NCBI GenBank assembly: GCA_045646925.1
Contig: JAZRLQ010000072.1
Location: 1-17,469 of the forward strand
Direction: 5' to 3'
From: QALR01 sp045646925
GTDB lineage: Bacteria; Bacillota; Clostridia; Oscillospirales; CAG-272
Length of the DNA stretch: 17,469 nt
Numbering within the stretch: the stretch's first letter is position 1; every line of letters starts with the position of its first letter. Made by a program: the position numbers and the translations under genes. Under the pieces are notes generated by a model, which saw nothing but the letters and a program-made list of their open reading frames with translations, had not been told where the DNA came from and searched no databases. This document shows, piece by piece, positions 1-6,285 of this stretch.

Positions 1-203
1 TAGTTCTTAGCGATAGTGCCAACGCCGAACATATCAGTGCCCTCAGCGCACATTGTGTGCCAATAGGACATAGCAAAGCGAAGCTGTTCGCGCATAGTCT
101 TGCCGGCGATCACTTCATCGGGATTGTAAAATTTAAAAGAAAGCGGGTTCTGGGACTGCGCGCCTTCATATTTGATCTTTCCAATATTTGCGAAATATTC
201 CAT
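1..203 (-). CDS. xylA: Xylose isomerase, N-terminal part (cut by window edge)
   Basis: Xylose isomerase converts D-xylose to D-xylulose in the cytoplasm, the first step of the bacterial isomerase route into the pentose phosphate pathway. The minus strand from 203 reads MEYFANIGKIKYEG, then NPLSFKFYNPDEV, GKTMREQLRFA and YWHTMCAEGTDMFG. This is the well-conserved N-terminus of the long (about 440 residue) XylA class. Only the first 67 codons are inside the window, so the catalytic His/Asp and metal ligands are not visible. The ATG at 203 has a strong GAGGAGGA site at 211-218 with a 7-base gap. A promoter lies at 251-279, divergent from the hydrolase at 404. Recognition is by recalled family sequence, not by a search. 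Confidence 0.93.
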   Translation of the reverse strand, partial: MEYFANIGKIKYEGAQSQNPLSFKFYNPDEVIAGKTMREQLRFAMSYWHTMCAEGTDMFGVGTIAKN

Positions 204-231
204 TTTCAAATCCTCCTCTGTTGATCGGAAT

Positions 232-250
232 CATAGATTTTACATAGATT
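232..250. repeat. Tandem 8-bp direct repeat at the xylA transcription start
   Basis: The octamer CATAGATT (plus strand) occurs at 232-239 and again at 243-250, an 11-bp period or about one helical turn. It lies just downstream of the xylA -10 box. This placement fits a repressor operator, but the regulator is unknown and chance cannot be excluded for an AT-rich octamer. Confidence 0.4.
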
Positions 251-279
251 ATTTTAGCATATAAACCCTGCATTGTCAA
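251..279 (-). promoter_or_regulatory. Sigma-A-type promoter of xylA
   Basis: On the minus strand TTGACA (274-279) and TAAAAT (251-256) are separated by exactly 17 bases. Transcription should start near 244, about 40 bases upstream of the xylA ATG. It is divergent from the promoter at 336-364, so xylA and the hydrolase share a 200-bp control region. Confidence 0.8.
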
Positions 280-335
280 ATACATTTATCCAAATAAAGA
301 AATATCTTTCAAAAATTTTACAAATATGACGGCGC

Positions 336-364
336 TTGACTTTTTCTCCGATATCCGCTATAAT
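336..364 (+). promoter_or_regulatory. Sigma-A-type promoter of the alpha/beta hydrolase gene
   Basis: TTGACT (336-341) and TATAAT (359-364) are separated by exactly 17 bases. The predicted start near 371 leaves a leader of about 33 bases before the ATG at 404. Confidence 0.82.
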
Positions 365-403
365 ACAAACAGTAAATGATTTTATCGGAAAGGACTTACC
401 GCC

Positions 404-1141
404 ATGACAGAAACCATCTGGAGAAATGAATTCCGTCAAATCGAATTTGAATTCGAAGGAAGATACGCCACCCTCGTTTTTCCGCCCGAAGGAACGGCGA
501 ATACCCGTTGGATGCTGAAGACCGAATATTTCGGCGCGTTCCCTGCGGTGGAGATCAAACTTCTTCGCAAGGGATATCACCTCGCTTATCTGAAGAACGT
601 CAACCGCATCGGCACGGATATCGACACCGATGCCAAGGCGAGATTTGCCGAATTCCTGCATAAAACGTACGGGCTCTCCGAAAAATGCGTTCCCGTCGGC
701 ATGAGCTGCGGAGGTCTGCAAGCAGTCAATTTCGCGGCGAAATATCCCGATCTCGTCAGCGCACTGTATCTCGATGCGCCCGTCATGAATTTTCTCAGCT
801 GGCCGTTCGGCATGGGCGATTGCTTCGTTGACAGAGGTCCCGCGCAGTACAAAGAGGTTCTGGACGCGCTCGGCATGACGAAAAGCGAACTGATCTGCTT
901 CCGCGGACATCCCATCGACAAGATCCCGACACTCATCCGTGAAAAGATTCCCGTCGTCATGGTCTACGGCGACAGCGACAACGTCGTTCCCTATCCCGAA
1001 AACGGCTACGTTCTCGAAAAGGCGTATAAAGAGGCAGGCATTCCCCTCTCCGTTCACGGCAAGGAAGACTGCGGACACCATCCGCACGGACTTGAGGACC
1101 CCACACCCCTCATCGACTTCATTGAAAAGTGGGATATTTAA
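404..1141 (+). CDS. Alpha/beta hydrolase, esterase/peptidase-like
   Basis: This is a 245-residue alpha/beta-hydrolase-fold protein. The nucleophile elbow is GMSCG with Ser101. The probable acid is Asp192 in the GDSDNVVP segment (189-196), and the probable base is His225 or His226 in CGHHPHG. All three members of the triad are therefore present and in order. No signal peptide is seen, so it should be cytoplasmic. The start has AAAGGA nine bases upstream, and it has its own promoter and terminator, so it is monocistronic. Its neighbours, xylA and a glycosidase-like gene, make a carbohydrate ester a plausible substrate, but this is inference. The sequence alone does not separate an esterase from a peptidase-type member of the fold. 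Confidence 0.85.
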   Translation: MTETIWRNEFRQIEFEFEGRYATLVFPPEGTANTRWMLKTEYFGAFPAVEIKLLRKGYHLAYLKNVNRIGTDIDTDAKARFAEFLHKTYGLSEKCVPVGMSCGGLQAVNFAAKYPDLVSALYLDAPVMNFLSWPFGMGDCFVDRGPAQYKEVLDALGMTKSELICFRGHPIDKIPTLIREKIPVVMVYGDSDNVVPYPENGYVLEKAYKEAGIPLSVHGKEDCGHHPHGLEDPTPLIDFIEKWDI

Positions 1142-1147
1142 AAATCA

Positions 1148-1175
1148 TAAACCCCGACAAGTTTGTCGGGGTTTT
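1148..1175. terminator. Bidirectional intrinsic terminator between convergent genes
   Basis: CCCCGAC (1152-1158) pairs with GTCGGGG (1165-1171) around a six-base loop. A short A run precedes it and TTTT follows, so it can serve the hydrolase (plus) and the convergent gene ending at 1216 (minus). Confidence 0.8.
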
Positions 1176-1215
1176 ATATTTCTGATGAGAACCGAGATTT
1201 GCCGCGTTTCTCTTT

Positions 1216-2985
1216 TTATCCTCTCCAGCTGGGATTATAATAACGCATATCCTTGCCGTTATAGGACAGAATTTTGATAACCTTGTGATACGCCTGCATA
1301 TCGTCCGTCTTCATTTGAACCTCCTCGGCTTTTCCGAGTCGGGAGGTCGCCGCCCACTCGCCGAGGATCTGTACGCGGCACGGATAGCAGTCCCACAGAG
1401 CAATACGGGAAGCGCCCGCTTCATAAACCTTCTTCGCACCCTTCACGTAGGCTTCGGCAGGCTGATGGGTCTCCCATTGGATCTCTGTATAAAAGTCAAT
1501 TCCGAAGCGATCCGCAATCTCACGGTATTTTGCCGCGCCTGCAACCAATCGTTCCAGATTGCTGCTGTGATCGCGGCGAATCATATATTTCGTTTTCGCC
1601 TTTTCCATATATTTCGCAAGATCGATCTTTCCGTCCTCCGCCATTACGTCGCCGATTTCTTCCCACACGCACATTTTTGCCTGAATGAAGCCGTCGATCA
1701 AGCCCTCACGCGCAAAAAGCTCCATATCGAATCCGTCCTGCAGAGCGTCTTCGTGTGAGAAATACGTCGTCATATAGATCTGCATGGGGCGATTGCCTTT
1801 CGAAGCTGCGTAATCCGTCAACGCGCGGCGGAGCTTTGCGAGAAATTCTGCCAAGATCTCACTTTTGACCGCGATCAGACGCGCGTCGGTCAAGGGCAAG
1901 CGATAGAAATCCTCATCCGCGCCGTATTTTTTATCATAGCGCGTTTTCACCGGCGCTTCGAAGAGCAAATGCTGACCTCTGTCGAAAATCAGATGCACGC
2001 CGTCGAAGCCGTATCTTGCGGATTCCAGAATGTTTCCGATCATAAAATCCTGCACTGCCTCGTAGCCGTAAGAGAGGAAATCCACAGTGCGACCGTCACG
2101 CGCCATACAACGAAGCTCGGGATGCTCATTCACGAAGGGAATGGCAAAGATCGGTTGCTCCAACGGAAATGCAAAGTTCGACAGCTGCATACGATGTCCC
2201 GCAAACAGCTTCATTCCGTTTTCGTGGGCGTAAGCGATCTGCGCGGGATAGACCTCCTCGCGATGCTCGGAGAGATGGCGCATATACTCCATTCTGCGGA
2301 TCGTGAAAACCGTTCTCGGCGCGTAAGGCACGTCAAATTGACTGTAGTCGACAAGGTCATTCATGACCTCCATGCTGACCACGCCGACGTCGCTGTCCTT
2401 CATCGCATACAGCGCCTTGCAATAACCGCGAGGGGTCGTCGCGTTGTCGTTTCCGTGAAAATCGCCGTCCATATGCGCAAACATCGTCTTGCGGGAACGG
2501 TCGTTCTTTACCGCGAGATATTCCTCCACCTCACAGTCGCTCATGGGAACGAAGCGAAGCCAGAAGAGGTTCGCCGTATGGGGCACGCCGTTTTTCACCT
2601 TGGAGATCTCGACCTTTTGTCCCGTCATGTCTGCGCACTTCCACAACGCCTCCTCCGCATTTTCCGAGGGCGTCCACATTGCATAGCGGTTCAATCTGCC
2701 CGGGATCGCCGTGGTCGGAAATTCGTCGTCCGTCAATCGCAGATCGATATGATTGCTCGCAGTGATCTCCGTCATACAAGCATAGATCTTATACCATCCA
2801 TCCAGAGCAGGCTCAACGGTCACGGAATCGGGTTCACTCATCTCCGAAGCAACGAGAAGCGAGCCGCTGATCTCTGCCGTCTCGTAAGGAACCGTCTCCC
2901 AACGATCGGCGCAAGAATAGGAAGAAAGTCTCTCCTTCTCCATTACCGCCGAAGAAAAATCGCTGATTATGTATTCGTTTCGCAT
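1216..2985 (-). CDS. Putative glycoside-hydrolase-like TIM-barrel protein
   Basis: This 589-residue cytoplasmic protein has no signal peptide or membrane segment. Residues 1-165 look like a beta-rich ancillary domain. Residues 165-555 show beta/alpha-barrel-like strand segments: TMFAHMDGD (167-175), GMKLFAGHRM (257-266), GFDGVHLIFDRG (326-337), MQIYMTT, LIDGFIQAKM, FYTEIQWET (498-506) and SRIALWDC (526-533). This is reminiscent of the uncharacterised glycosyl-hydrolase-like 10 group. Asp335 and Glu501 or Glu505 are candidate catalytic acids, by position only. An in-frame ATG at 3027 is rejected because it overlaps the -10 box; the ATG at 2985 follows an AAAGGA site. It has its own promoter and is convergent with the hydrolase. 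A polysaccharide or glycoside role fits the xylA neighbourhood. Family assignment is tentative. Confidence 0.75.
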   Translation of the reverse strand: MRNEYIISDFSSAVMEKERLSSYSCADRWETVPYETAEISGSLLVASEMSEPDSVTVEPALDGWYKIYACMTEITASNHIDLRLTDDEFPTTAIPGRLNRYAMWTPSENAEEALWKCADMTGQKVEISKVKNGVPHTANLFWLRFVPMSDCEVEEYLAVKNDRSRKTMFAHMDGDFHGNDNATTPRGYCKALYAMKDSDVGVVSMEVMNDLVDYSQFDVPYAPRTVFTIRRMEYMRHLSEHREEVYPAQIAYAHENGMKLFAGHRMQLSNFAFPLEQPIFAIPFVNEHPELRCMARDGRTVDFLSYGYEAVQDFMIGNILESARYGFDGVHLIFDRGQHLLFEAPVKTRYDKKYGADEDFYRLPLTDARLIAVKSEILAEFLAKLRRALTDYAASKGNRPMQIYMTTYFSHEDALQDGFDMELFAREGLIDGFIQAKMCVWEEIGDVMAEDGKIDLAKYMEKAKTKYMIRRDHSSNLERLVAGAAKYREIADRFGIDFYTEIQWETHQPAEAYVKGAKKVYEAGASRIALWDCYPCRVQILGEWAATSRLGKAEEVQMKTDDMQAYHKVIKILSYNGKDMRYYNPSWRG

Positions 2986-3025
2986 AAAAAGAATCCATCC
3001 TTTCAAAAATGATTCGTTTGCGCAC

Positions 3026-3055
3026 ATTATATCATGTTAGGGCAGGTTTTGTCAA
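3026..3055 (-). promoter_or_regulatory. Sigma-A-type promoter of the glycosidase-like gene
   Basis: On the minus strand TTGACA (3050-3055) and TATAAT (3026-3031) are separated by 18 bases. The -10 box overlaps the ATG at 3025-3027, which settles the downstream start at 2985. Confidence 0.8.
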
Positions 3056-3074
3056 GCAGGCTTTCTCCCACATC

Positions 3075-3105
3075 AAAAAAGGAAGAGACCTCTCCCTTCC
3101 TTTTT
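3075..3105 (-). terminator. Intrinsic terminator of the small membrane protein gene
   Basis: The stem GGAAG-GA (3081 onward) pairs with TC-CTTCC (to 3100) with one mismatch. It is flanked by A6 and T5. On the minus strand it ends in TTTTTT and begins at the stop codon of the gene ending at 3105. Confidence 0.65.
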
Positions 3106-3611
3106 CATCGTTTTTTCTTTTTGAATATCGTCTGTGCGGCAATATGATACAGTCCGACAAGAGCAAGGAAATACATGAAGCCTCCCAAAATACCGAAGCC
3201 GTTTTTTTCTTGTCCGAGCTTCTTTATCGTATCCTTGAACTCCAATATCAATCCGTCACCGCAGGAAAACTCAAGGATCGTATCACTGTTCGGATGGATC
3301 AAAAGACGGATTCTTTCCCCCTCCGATAAATTCCTGACTGCATTTCGCAGTTCTTTATTGATCGAAACACCGTCGATAGAGTACCTCTCACCATTGGAGC
3401 AATCAATCAGGATCTCTCTTATACTATGACGACTACGGTTTTCATGATAATCAAGAAATTCGGTCTCAACGCGTTTGCAGGATTCTCTCGGAATCTCCTC
3501 ATTCCAATGAGCCATTCCGAACGTAAAAACCGTTCCTAACAACAAGCCAACGATCAAAAAGAATATCGCCTGTTGCATGGAAGGACTGCTTTTTTTCCTG
3601 TAGTGTTTCAT
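3105..3611 (-). CDS. Small two-TM membrane protein, function unknown
   Basis: I do not recognise a named family. The 168-residue protein has a basic N-terminus (MKHYRKKSS), a first membrane helix around 14-36, and a hydrophilic domain of about 105 residues rich in beta-type segments with Cys pairs (positions near 45 and 84, and one near 118). A second helix follows around 143-161, then a basic tail KKKKR. The layout, a soluble sensor-like domain between two helices with both ends cytoplasmic, resembles DUF3592-like membrane proteins, but this is only a resemblance. A TTG start 21 bases upstream is possible. The ATG at 3611 is preferred because AAGGA lies seven bases before it. No clean promoter is seen; the palindromic repeat at 3646-3748 occupies the expected place. 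Confidence 0.7.
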   Translation of the reverse strand: MKHYRKKSSPSMQQAIFFLIVGLLLGTVFTFGMAHWNEEIPRESCKRVETEFLDYHENRSRHSIREILIDCSNGERYSIDGVSINKELRNAVRNLSEGERIRLLIHPNSDTILEFSCGDGLILEFKDTIKKLGQEKNGFGILGGFMYFLALVGLYHIAAQTIFKKKKR

Positions 3612-3645
3612 TCGTCCGTCCTTATCTTTCAATTCAATTTCTTAA

Positions 3646-3748
3646 ATTATTCATTATTCATCAGCACCGCGATTTCATTATTCATCATTCATTCAAAATC
3701 CGCTTCTGTAAATGAATAATGAATGATGAATATTGAATAGTGAATAAT
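3646..3748. repeat. 103-bp palindromic AT-rich repeat element, MITE-like
   Basis: The outer arms ATTATTCATTATTCA (3646-3660) and TGAATAGTGAATAAT (3734-3748) are inverted repeats matching at 14 of 15 positions. Inside them is a perfect 14-bp inverted repeat, ATTCATCATTCATT (3680-3693) with its complement at 3718-3731. The whole unit can fold into one long hairpin. It contains no ORF. It lies between the tRNA terminator and the start of the gene at 3611. No clear target-site duplication is visible, so mobility is inferred from structure only. Confidence 0.6.
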
Positions 3749-3749
3749 A

Positions 3750-3786
3750 CAAACAAAAATCCGCCTTCTTTCGAAAGCGGATTTTG
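3750..3786 (-). terminator. Intrinsic terminator of tRNA-Gly
   Basis: AAAATCCGC (3756-3764) pairs with GCGGATTTT (3777-3785), nine base pairs, and an inner palindrome CTTTCGAAAG lies in the loop side. On the minus strand it ends in a run of five T and begins only a few bases after the encoded CCA of the tRNA. Confidence 0.85.
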
Positions 3787-3788
3787 TT

Positions 3789-3864
3789 TGGAGCGGATTA
3801 CGGGGCTCGAACCCGCCACCTCAACCTTGGCAAGGTTGCGCTCTACCAAATGAGCTAAATCCGC
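3789..3864 (-). tRNA. tRNA-Gly (anticodon GCC)
   Basis: The 76-base minus-strand sequence folds as a cloverleaf. The acceptor pairs GCGGATT (3858-3864) with AATCCGC (3793-3799). The anticodon arm is CAACC-TTGCCAA-GGTTG with anticodon GCC at 3829-3831. The T loop is TTCGAAC closed by a five-pair stem. The discriminator is U (3792), as expected for bacterial glycine tRNA, and the terminal CCA is encoded (3789-3791). It is a stand-alone unit with its own promoter and terminator. Confidence 0.97.
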
Positions 3865-3887
3865 GTTTGTTTTTTATTTACTATAAT

Positions 3888-3916
3888 ACTATAGCACAAA
3901 GCAATTCGTTTGTCAA
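3888..3916 (-). promoter_or_regulatory. Promoter of tRNA-Gly
   Basis: On the minus strand a perfect TTGACA (3911-3916) is followed after exactly 17 bases by TATAGT (3888-3893). Transcription should begin near 3881, leaving a short 5' leader for RNase P removal. Confidence 0.85.
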
Positions 3917-3926
3917 TACCTTTTCG

Positions 3927-3962
3927 AAAAAATTGCGGCAAATTCAAAAAAATTTGCCGCAA
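3927..3962 (-). terminator. Terminator of the amino-acid transporter operon
   Basis: TTGCGGCAAATT (3933-3944) pairs perfectly over 12 bases with AATTTGCCGCAA (3951-3962) around a six-base loop. On the minus strand it is followed by six T (3932-3927). It ends the transcription unit 13 bases after the last stop codon. Confidence 0.93.
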
Positions 3963-3975
3963 CGAAAGAATTCTG

Positions 3976-4176
3976 TCAATCCTTGGTCTTATAATACAAA
4001 AGACAATGACAATAACCCTCAAAATCGGGATCCGCGATCTGCTCACGAAATTCCTTGCAGATGCATTTATTGTCTTCCGTTTTCTGCAAACGGCAGGGGC
4101 AATAACCGCCCTTTCTTTTGAGCCCTTCCTTGATCTGCGCCACAAGCTCGGCGTCCTCATTCAATCTGATAGCCAT
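3976..4176 (-). CDS. Ferredoxin-thioredoxin reductase catalytic-chain-like Fe-S protein
   Basis: This 66-residue cytoplasmic protein has the three cysteine pairs typical of the ferredoxin-thioredoxin reductase (FTR) catalytic subunit: CPC at 26-28, CIC at 38-40 and CHC at 56-58. In the plant enzyme the equivalent pattern binds a [4Fe-4S] cluster through four Cys, and the remaining two form the redox-active disulfide. Mapped here these would be Cys26, 38, 40 and 56 for the cluster and Cys28 and 58 for the disulfide. The protein is much shorter than the plant chain (about 115 residues), and no variable-chain partner is visible. Start 4176 has GGAGGA six bases upstream, inside the end of the VanZ gene; the stop and start are two bases apart. 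It is the last gene of the ABC transporter operon. Its electron donor and target are unknown. Confidence 0.85.
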   Translation of the reverse strand: MAIRLNEDAELVAQIKEGLKRKGGYCPCRLQKTEDNKCICKEFREQIADPDFEGYCHCLLYYKTKD

Positions 4177-4178
4177 AG

Positions 4179-4679
4179 TCATTCCTCCAAAAAGTAATTT
4201 TTCGTCATACATTTTCGAATCATCGGAATCGAAAGTGTGAGATATCCGAGAATCCAACCCGAAATATTCAGAATCAGGTCGTCGATATCAAAAATTCCCA
4301 AGCGGAAAGTAAGCTGAACGACCTCTACCAAGAGGATCGTGCAAAGCGCGATCAACAAGGTTTTCTTCACCGTTCTTGCCTTTTTGAAAAGACATGGAAG
4401 AAAAACGCCCATCGGATAGAAGAGGATGAAATTACCGAACACGTTCTTAACGGCAAGCCCCAGCATCTGGTGATTGTCGATAACTTCCTCAACATACCCG
4501 AAAATCGTTTTGAACGGGATCAGCTGGACGGAATATTTCATATATTCCCAAACGGAGTCGTAAGGAAATCTGTCGCTTCTGCCTCCAAGAAACAAAATTC
4601 CGAAAACCGCGCAACCGTAAATCACAAGCGCTGTCCAAAGGAGAATTCTCGCAAATTTTCTCATTTTCAGTTCTTGCAT
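4179..4679 (-). CDS. VanZ-family membrane protein
   Basis: The protein has about four membrane helices (around 12-30, 79-97, 106-124 and 133-153). The VanZ signature is clear: LIPFKTI (53-59), NVFGNFILFYPMGVFLP (79-95), EVVQL (119-123) and FDIDDLILNISGWILGY (130-146). VanZ from Tn1546 gives low-level teicoplanin resistance by an unsettled mechanism; chromosomal members mostly have no known role. Here it lies inside an amino-acid ABC transporter operon, four bases after the ATPase stop and two bases before the Fe-S protein. The start is uncertain: ATG 4679 or ATG 4664, both with weak ribosome sites, so translation is probably coupled to the ATPase gene. A longer frame overlapping the ATPase is unlikely. 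Confidence 0.85.
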   Translation of the reverse strand: MQELKMRKFARILLWTALVIYGCAVFGILFLGGRSDRFPYDSVWEYMKYSVQLIPFKTIFGYVEEVIDNHQMLGLAVKNVFGNFILFYPMGVFLPCLFKKARTVKKTLLIALCTILLVEVVQLTFRLGIFDIDDLILNISGWILGYLTLSIPMIRKCMTKNYFLEE

Positions 4680-4683
4680 CCGA

Positions 4684-5478
4684 TCAAGCGGCGCCGTAGA
4701 ACGAGCTGAGGAAGGAGTGCAAGCGTTCGTTATCACTCGTACCGAAGATCTTCTCCGGCGTACCCTCCTCCGCGATTACGCCGTTATCCATGAAGATGAT
4801 CTTATCGGAAACGTCTCTCGCGAAATTCATTTCGTGGGTGACGATGATCATCGTCATATCCTCTGCGGCAAGCTCCTTAATGGTCTTCAGAACCTCGCCC
4901 GTGATCTCGGGGTCGAGAGCGGAGGTCGGCTCGTCGAAGCAGAGCACGTCGGGATTCAGAGCAAGCGCGCGCGCAATGGATACGCGCTGCTGCTGACCGC
5001 CCGAAAGCTGGCACGGATAGGAATCCATCTTATCCGCAAGACCGACCTTCGCCAGAAGCATTTTGGCGTTTTCCTGCGCTTCGGCGATCAAACGATCGCG
5101 CTCCGCTTTGCTTTTTTTATTTTTCTTGCATTCATCCTTGATATGGAGAATGGGCGCCAGCGTGATATTCTCAAGCGCCGTGTACTGCGGAAACAGATTA
5201 AAGGACTGGAAAACGAAGCCGAAATTCAACTTGTTTTTCAATTTATTTTTTCTCTTACCCTGCAAAAGCGCCGCGTCGAAAATTTTATTTCCGTCAACGG
5301 AGATCGTACCGCCGTCTGCGGTTTCCAGTGCGTTGATGCAGCGCAGAAGCGTCGTCTTTCCGCTACCGGAAGAACCGATCAAGGAAAGCACCTGTCCCTT
5401 TTCCAGCGTAAAGTTGATACCCTTCAGAACGGAAGTATCGTCAAAGCTTTTCGTTAAATTTTTTACTTCAAGAAACAT
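4684..5478 (-). CDS. Polar amino-acid ABC transporter, ATP-binding protein
   Basis: This cytoplasmic ATPase powers amino-acid uptake by the permease encoded just upstream. All motifs are intact: Walker A GSSGSGKTT (35-43), Q-loop Gln91, signature LSGGQQQR (158-165), Walker B VLCFDE (178-183), D-loop SALD and switch His215 in VTHE. The length of 264 exceeds the usual 240 of GlnQ/ArtP-type proteins because of two Lys-rich insertions, around 74-84 and 114-126. The start at 5478 has GGAGG eight bases upstream, and the permease stop is 13 bases before it. Substrate cannot be fixed from this subunit. Confidence 0.95.
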   Translation of the reverse strand: MFLEVKNLTKSFDDTSVLKGINFTLEKGQVLSLIGSSGSGKTTLLRCINALETADGGTISVDGNKIFDAALLQGKRKNKLKNKLNFGFVFQSFNLFPQYTALENITLAPILHIKDECKKNKKSKAERDRLIAEAQENAKMLLAKVGLADKMDSYPCQLSGGQQQRVSIARALALNPDVLCFDEPTSALDPEITGEVLKTIKELAAEDMTMIIVTHEMNFARDVSDKIIFMDNGVIAEEGTPEKIFGTSDNERLHSFLSSFYGAA

Positions 5479-5491
5479 ATTCTTCGCCTCC

Positions 5492-6199
5492 TTACGCTTT
5501 GAAATACGAGAGTCTCTTTTCGGCGTAGCCGAGAAGGACCGTCACAAGACCGACAAACAAAAGATAGAATACGGCAGTGTAGAAGAGCGGCCACGTCAAC
5601 GCGTCGGTTGCCGCCATATCCTTGGCGCGCTTGATGATCTCGGGGATCGCGATAACGTTTGCAAGCGCGGTATCCTTGACGAGCGTGATGATCTCGTTGG
5701 ACATGGGGGGAAGGATACGCTTCACAACCTGTTTCAGAACGATTCTTCTGAAGATCTGCCCCTGCGTAAGACCAAGAACCTGTCCCGCTTCATACTGTCC
5801 CTGCGGAATGCTTTCAATACCGCCGCGGAAGATCTCCGAGAAGTAGCAGGAATAGTTGATGACGAACGCGATCAGAACCGCGCAGAAGCTTCCGTAACGA
5901 AGCATCTCCGAGCTTCCTGCAAGCGCTGTAAAATAACGGTCCATGGAGTTGAAGATGTTGATGGACATACCAAGAAGTCCGGGGAGATAATAGATCATGC
6001 AGACGAGAAGCATAAGCGGAATGCCTCGGATGATCCAGATAAAAATGCGGCTTGCCTTTTTTACGGCCTTCGCCTTGCTCATGCTGCAGAAGGAAAGCAA
6101 GAGACCGAGCGGGATCGCAAACAGCAAGGTCAGAAAAAAGAGCAGACAGGTCAGACCGAAGCCACCCAACAGCTCAAGCGTAATTTGCCAAAAATCCAT
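5492..6199 (-). CDS. Polar amino-acid ABC transporter, permease
   Basis: This is a 235-residue inner-membrane protein of the HisM/GlnP family. It has about five hydrophobic helices and the cytoplasmic EAA loop (EAGQVLGLTQGQIFRRIVLKQ) that docks on the ATPase. A single permease gene implies a homodimeric pore, as in GlnP-type systems. The ATG at 6199 has AAAGGA eleven bases upstream; a TTG at 6205, five bases from the same site, is an alternative start. It is separated from the binding-protein gene by an 86-bp spacer holding a stable stem-loop. Confidence 0.94.
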   Translation of the reverse strand: MDFWQITLELLGGFGLTCLLFFLTLLFAIPLGLLLSFCSMSKAKAVKKASRIFIWIIRGIPLMLLVCMIYYLPGLLGMSINIFNSMDRYFTALAGSSEMLRYGSFCAVLIAFVINYSCYFSEIFRGGIESIPQGQYEAGQVLGLTQGQIFRRIVLKQVVKRILPPMSNEIITLVKDTALANVIAIPEIIKRAKDMAATDALTWPLFYTAVFYLLFVGLVTVLLGYAEKRLSYFKA

Positions 6200-6244
6200 T
6201 TTCAAAAAAGTCCTTTCATCTGTGACGATTTCTTCTTCAAACTT

Positions 6245-6275
6245 TCAGCCCTCCCCTCAAAGAGAGGAAGGCTGA
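6245..6275 (-). promoter_or_regulatory. Intercistronic stem-loop between binding protein and permease
   Basis: TCAGCCCTCCCCTC (6245-6258) and GAGAGGAAGGCTGA (6262-6275) form a 14-pair stem with a three-base loop; two positions are G-U pairs in the minus-strand RNA. No U tract follows, so it is not a full terminator. Such hairpins in ABC importer operons commonly protect the upstream binding-protein mRNA and lower permease expression. Confidence 0.65.
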
Positions 6276-6285
6276 TCATCGTCCC

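Noticed and set aside
254..1087. 277-codon minus-strand open frame opposite the hydrolase
   Set aside because: The plus-strand hydrolase has an intact triad, promoter and terminator; the antisense frame would run into the xylA promoter region.
1969..3012. 347-codon plus-strand open frame opposite the glycosidase-like gene
   Set aside because: The minus-strand gene has a perfect promoter, ribosome site and terminator; the plus frame has none and is rich in Arg and His as shadows often are.
3612..3750. Possible CRISPR array because of repeated ATTCAT/ATGAAT words
   Set aside because: The repeats are short, unequal in spacing and mostly inverted, with no uniform repeats or spacers and no cas genes. 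A palindromic element explains them better.
4179..4679. VanZ gene as part of a glycopeptide resistance cluster
   Set aside because: No vanH, vanA/B, vanX, vanY, vanS or vanR gene is nearby; VanZ-family genes are common in ordinary Bacillota chromosomes.
4679..4736. Longer VanZ start overlapping the ATPase gene
   Set aside because: The extra N-terminal residues are read from the ATPase coding region in another frame and do not resemble VanZ N-termini.
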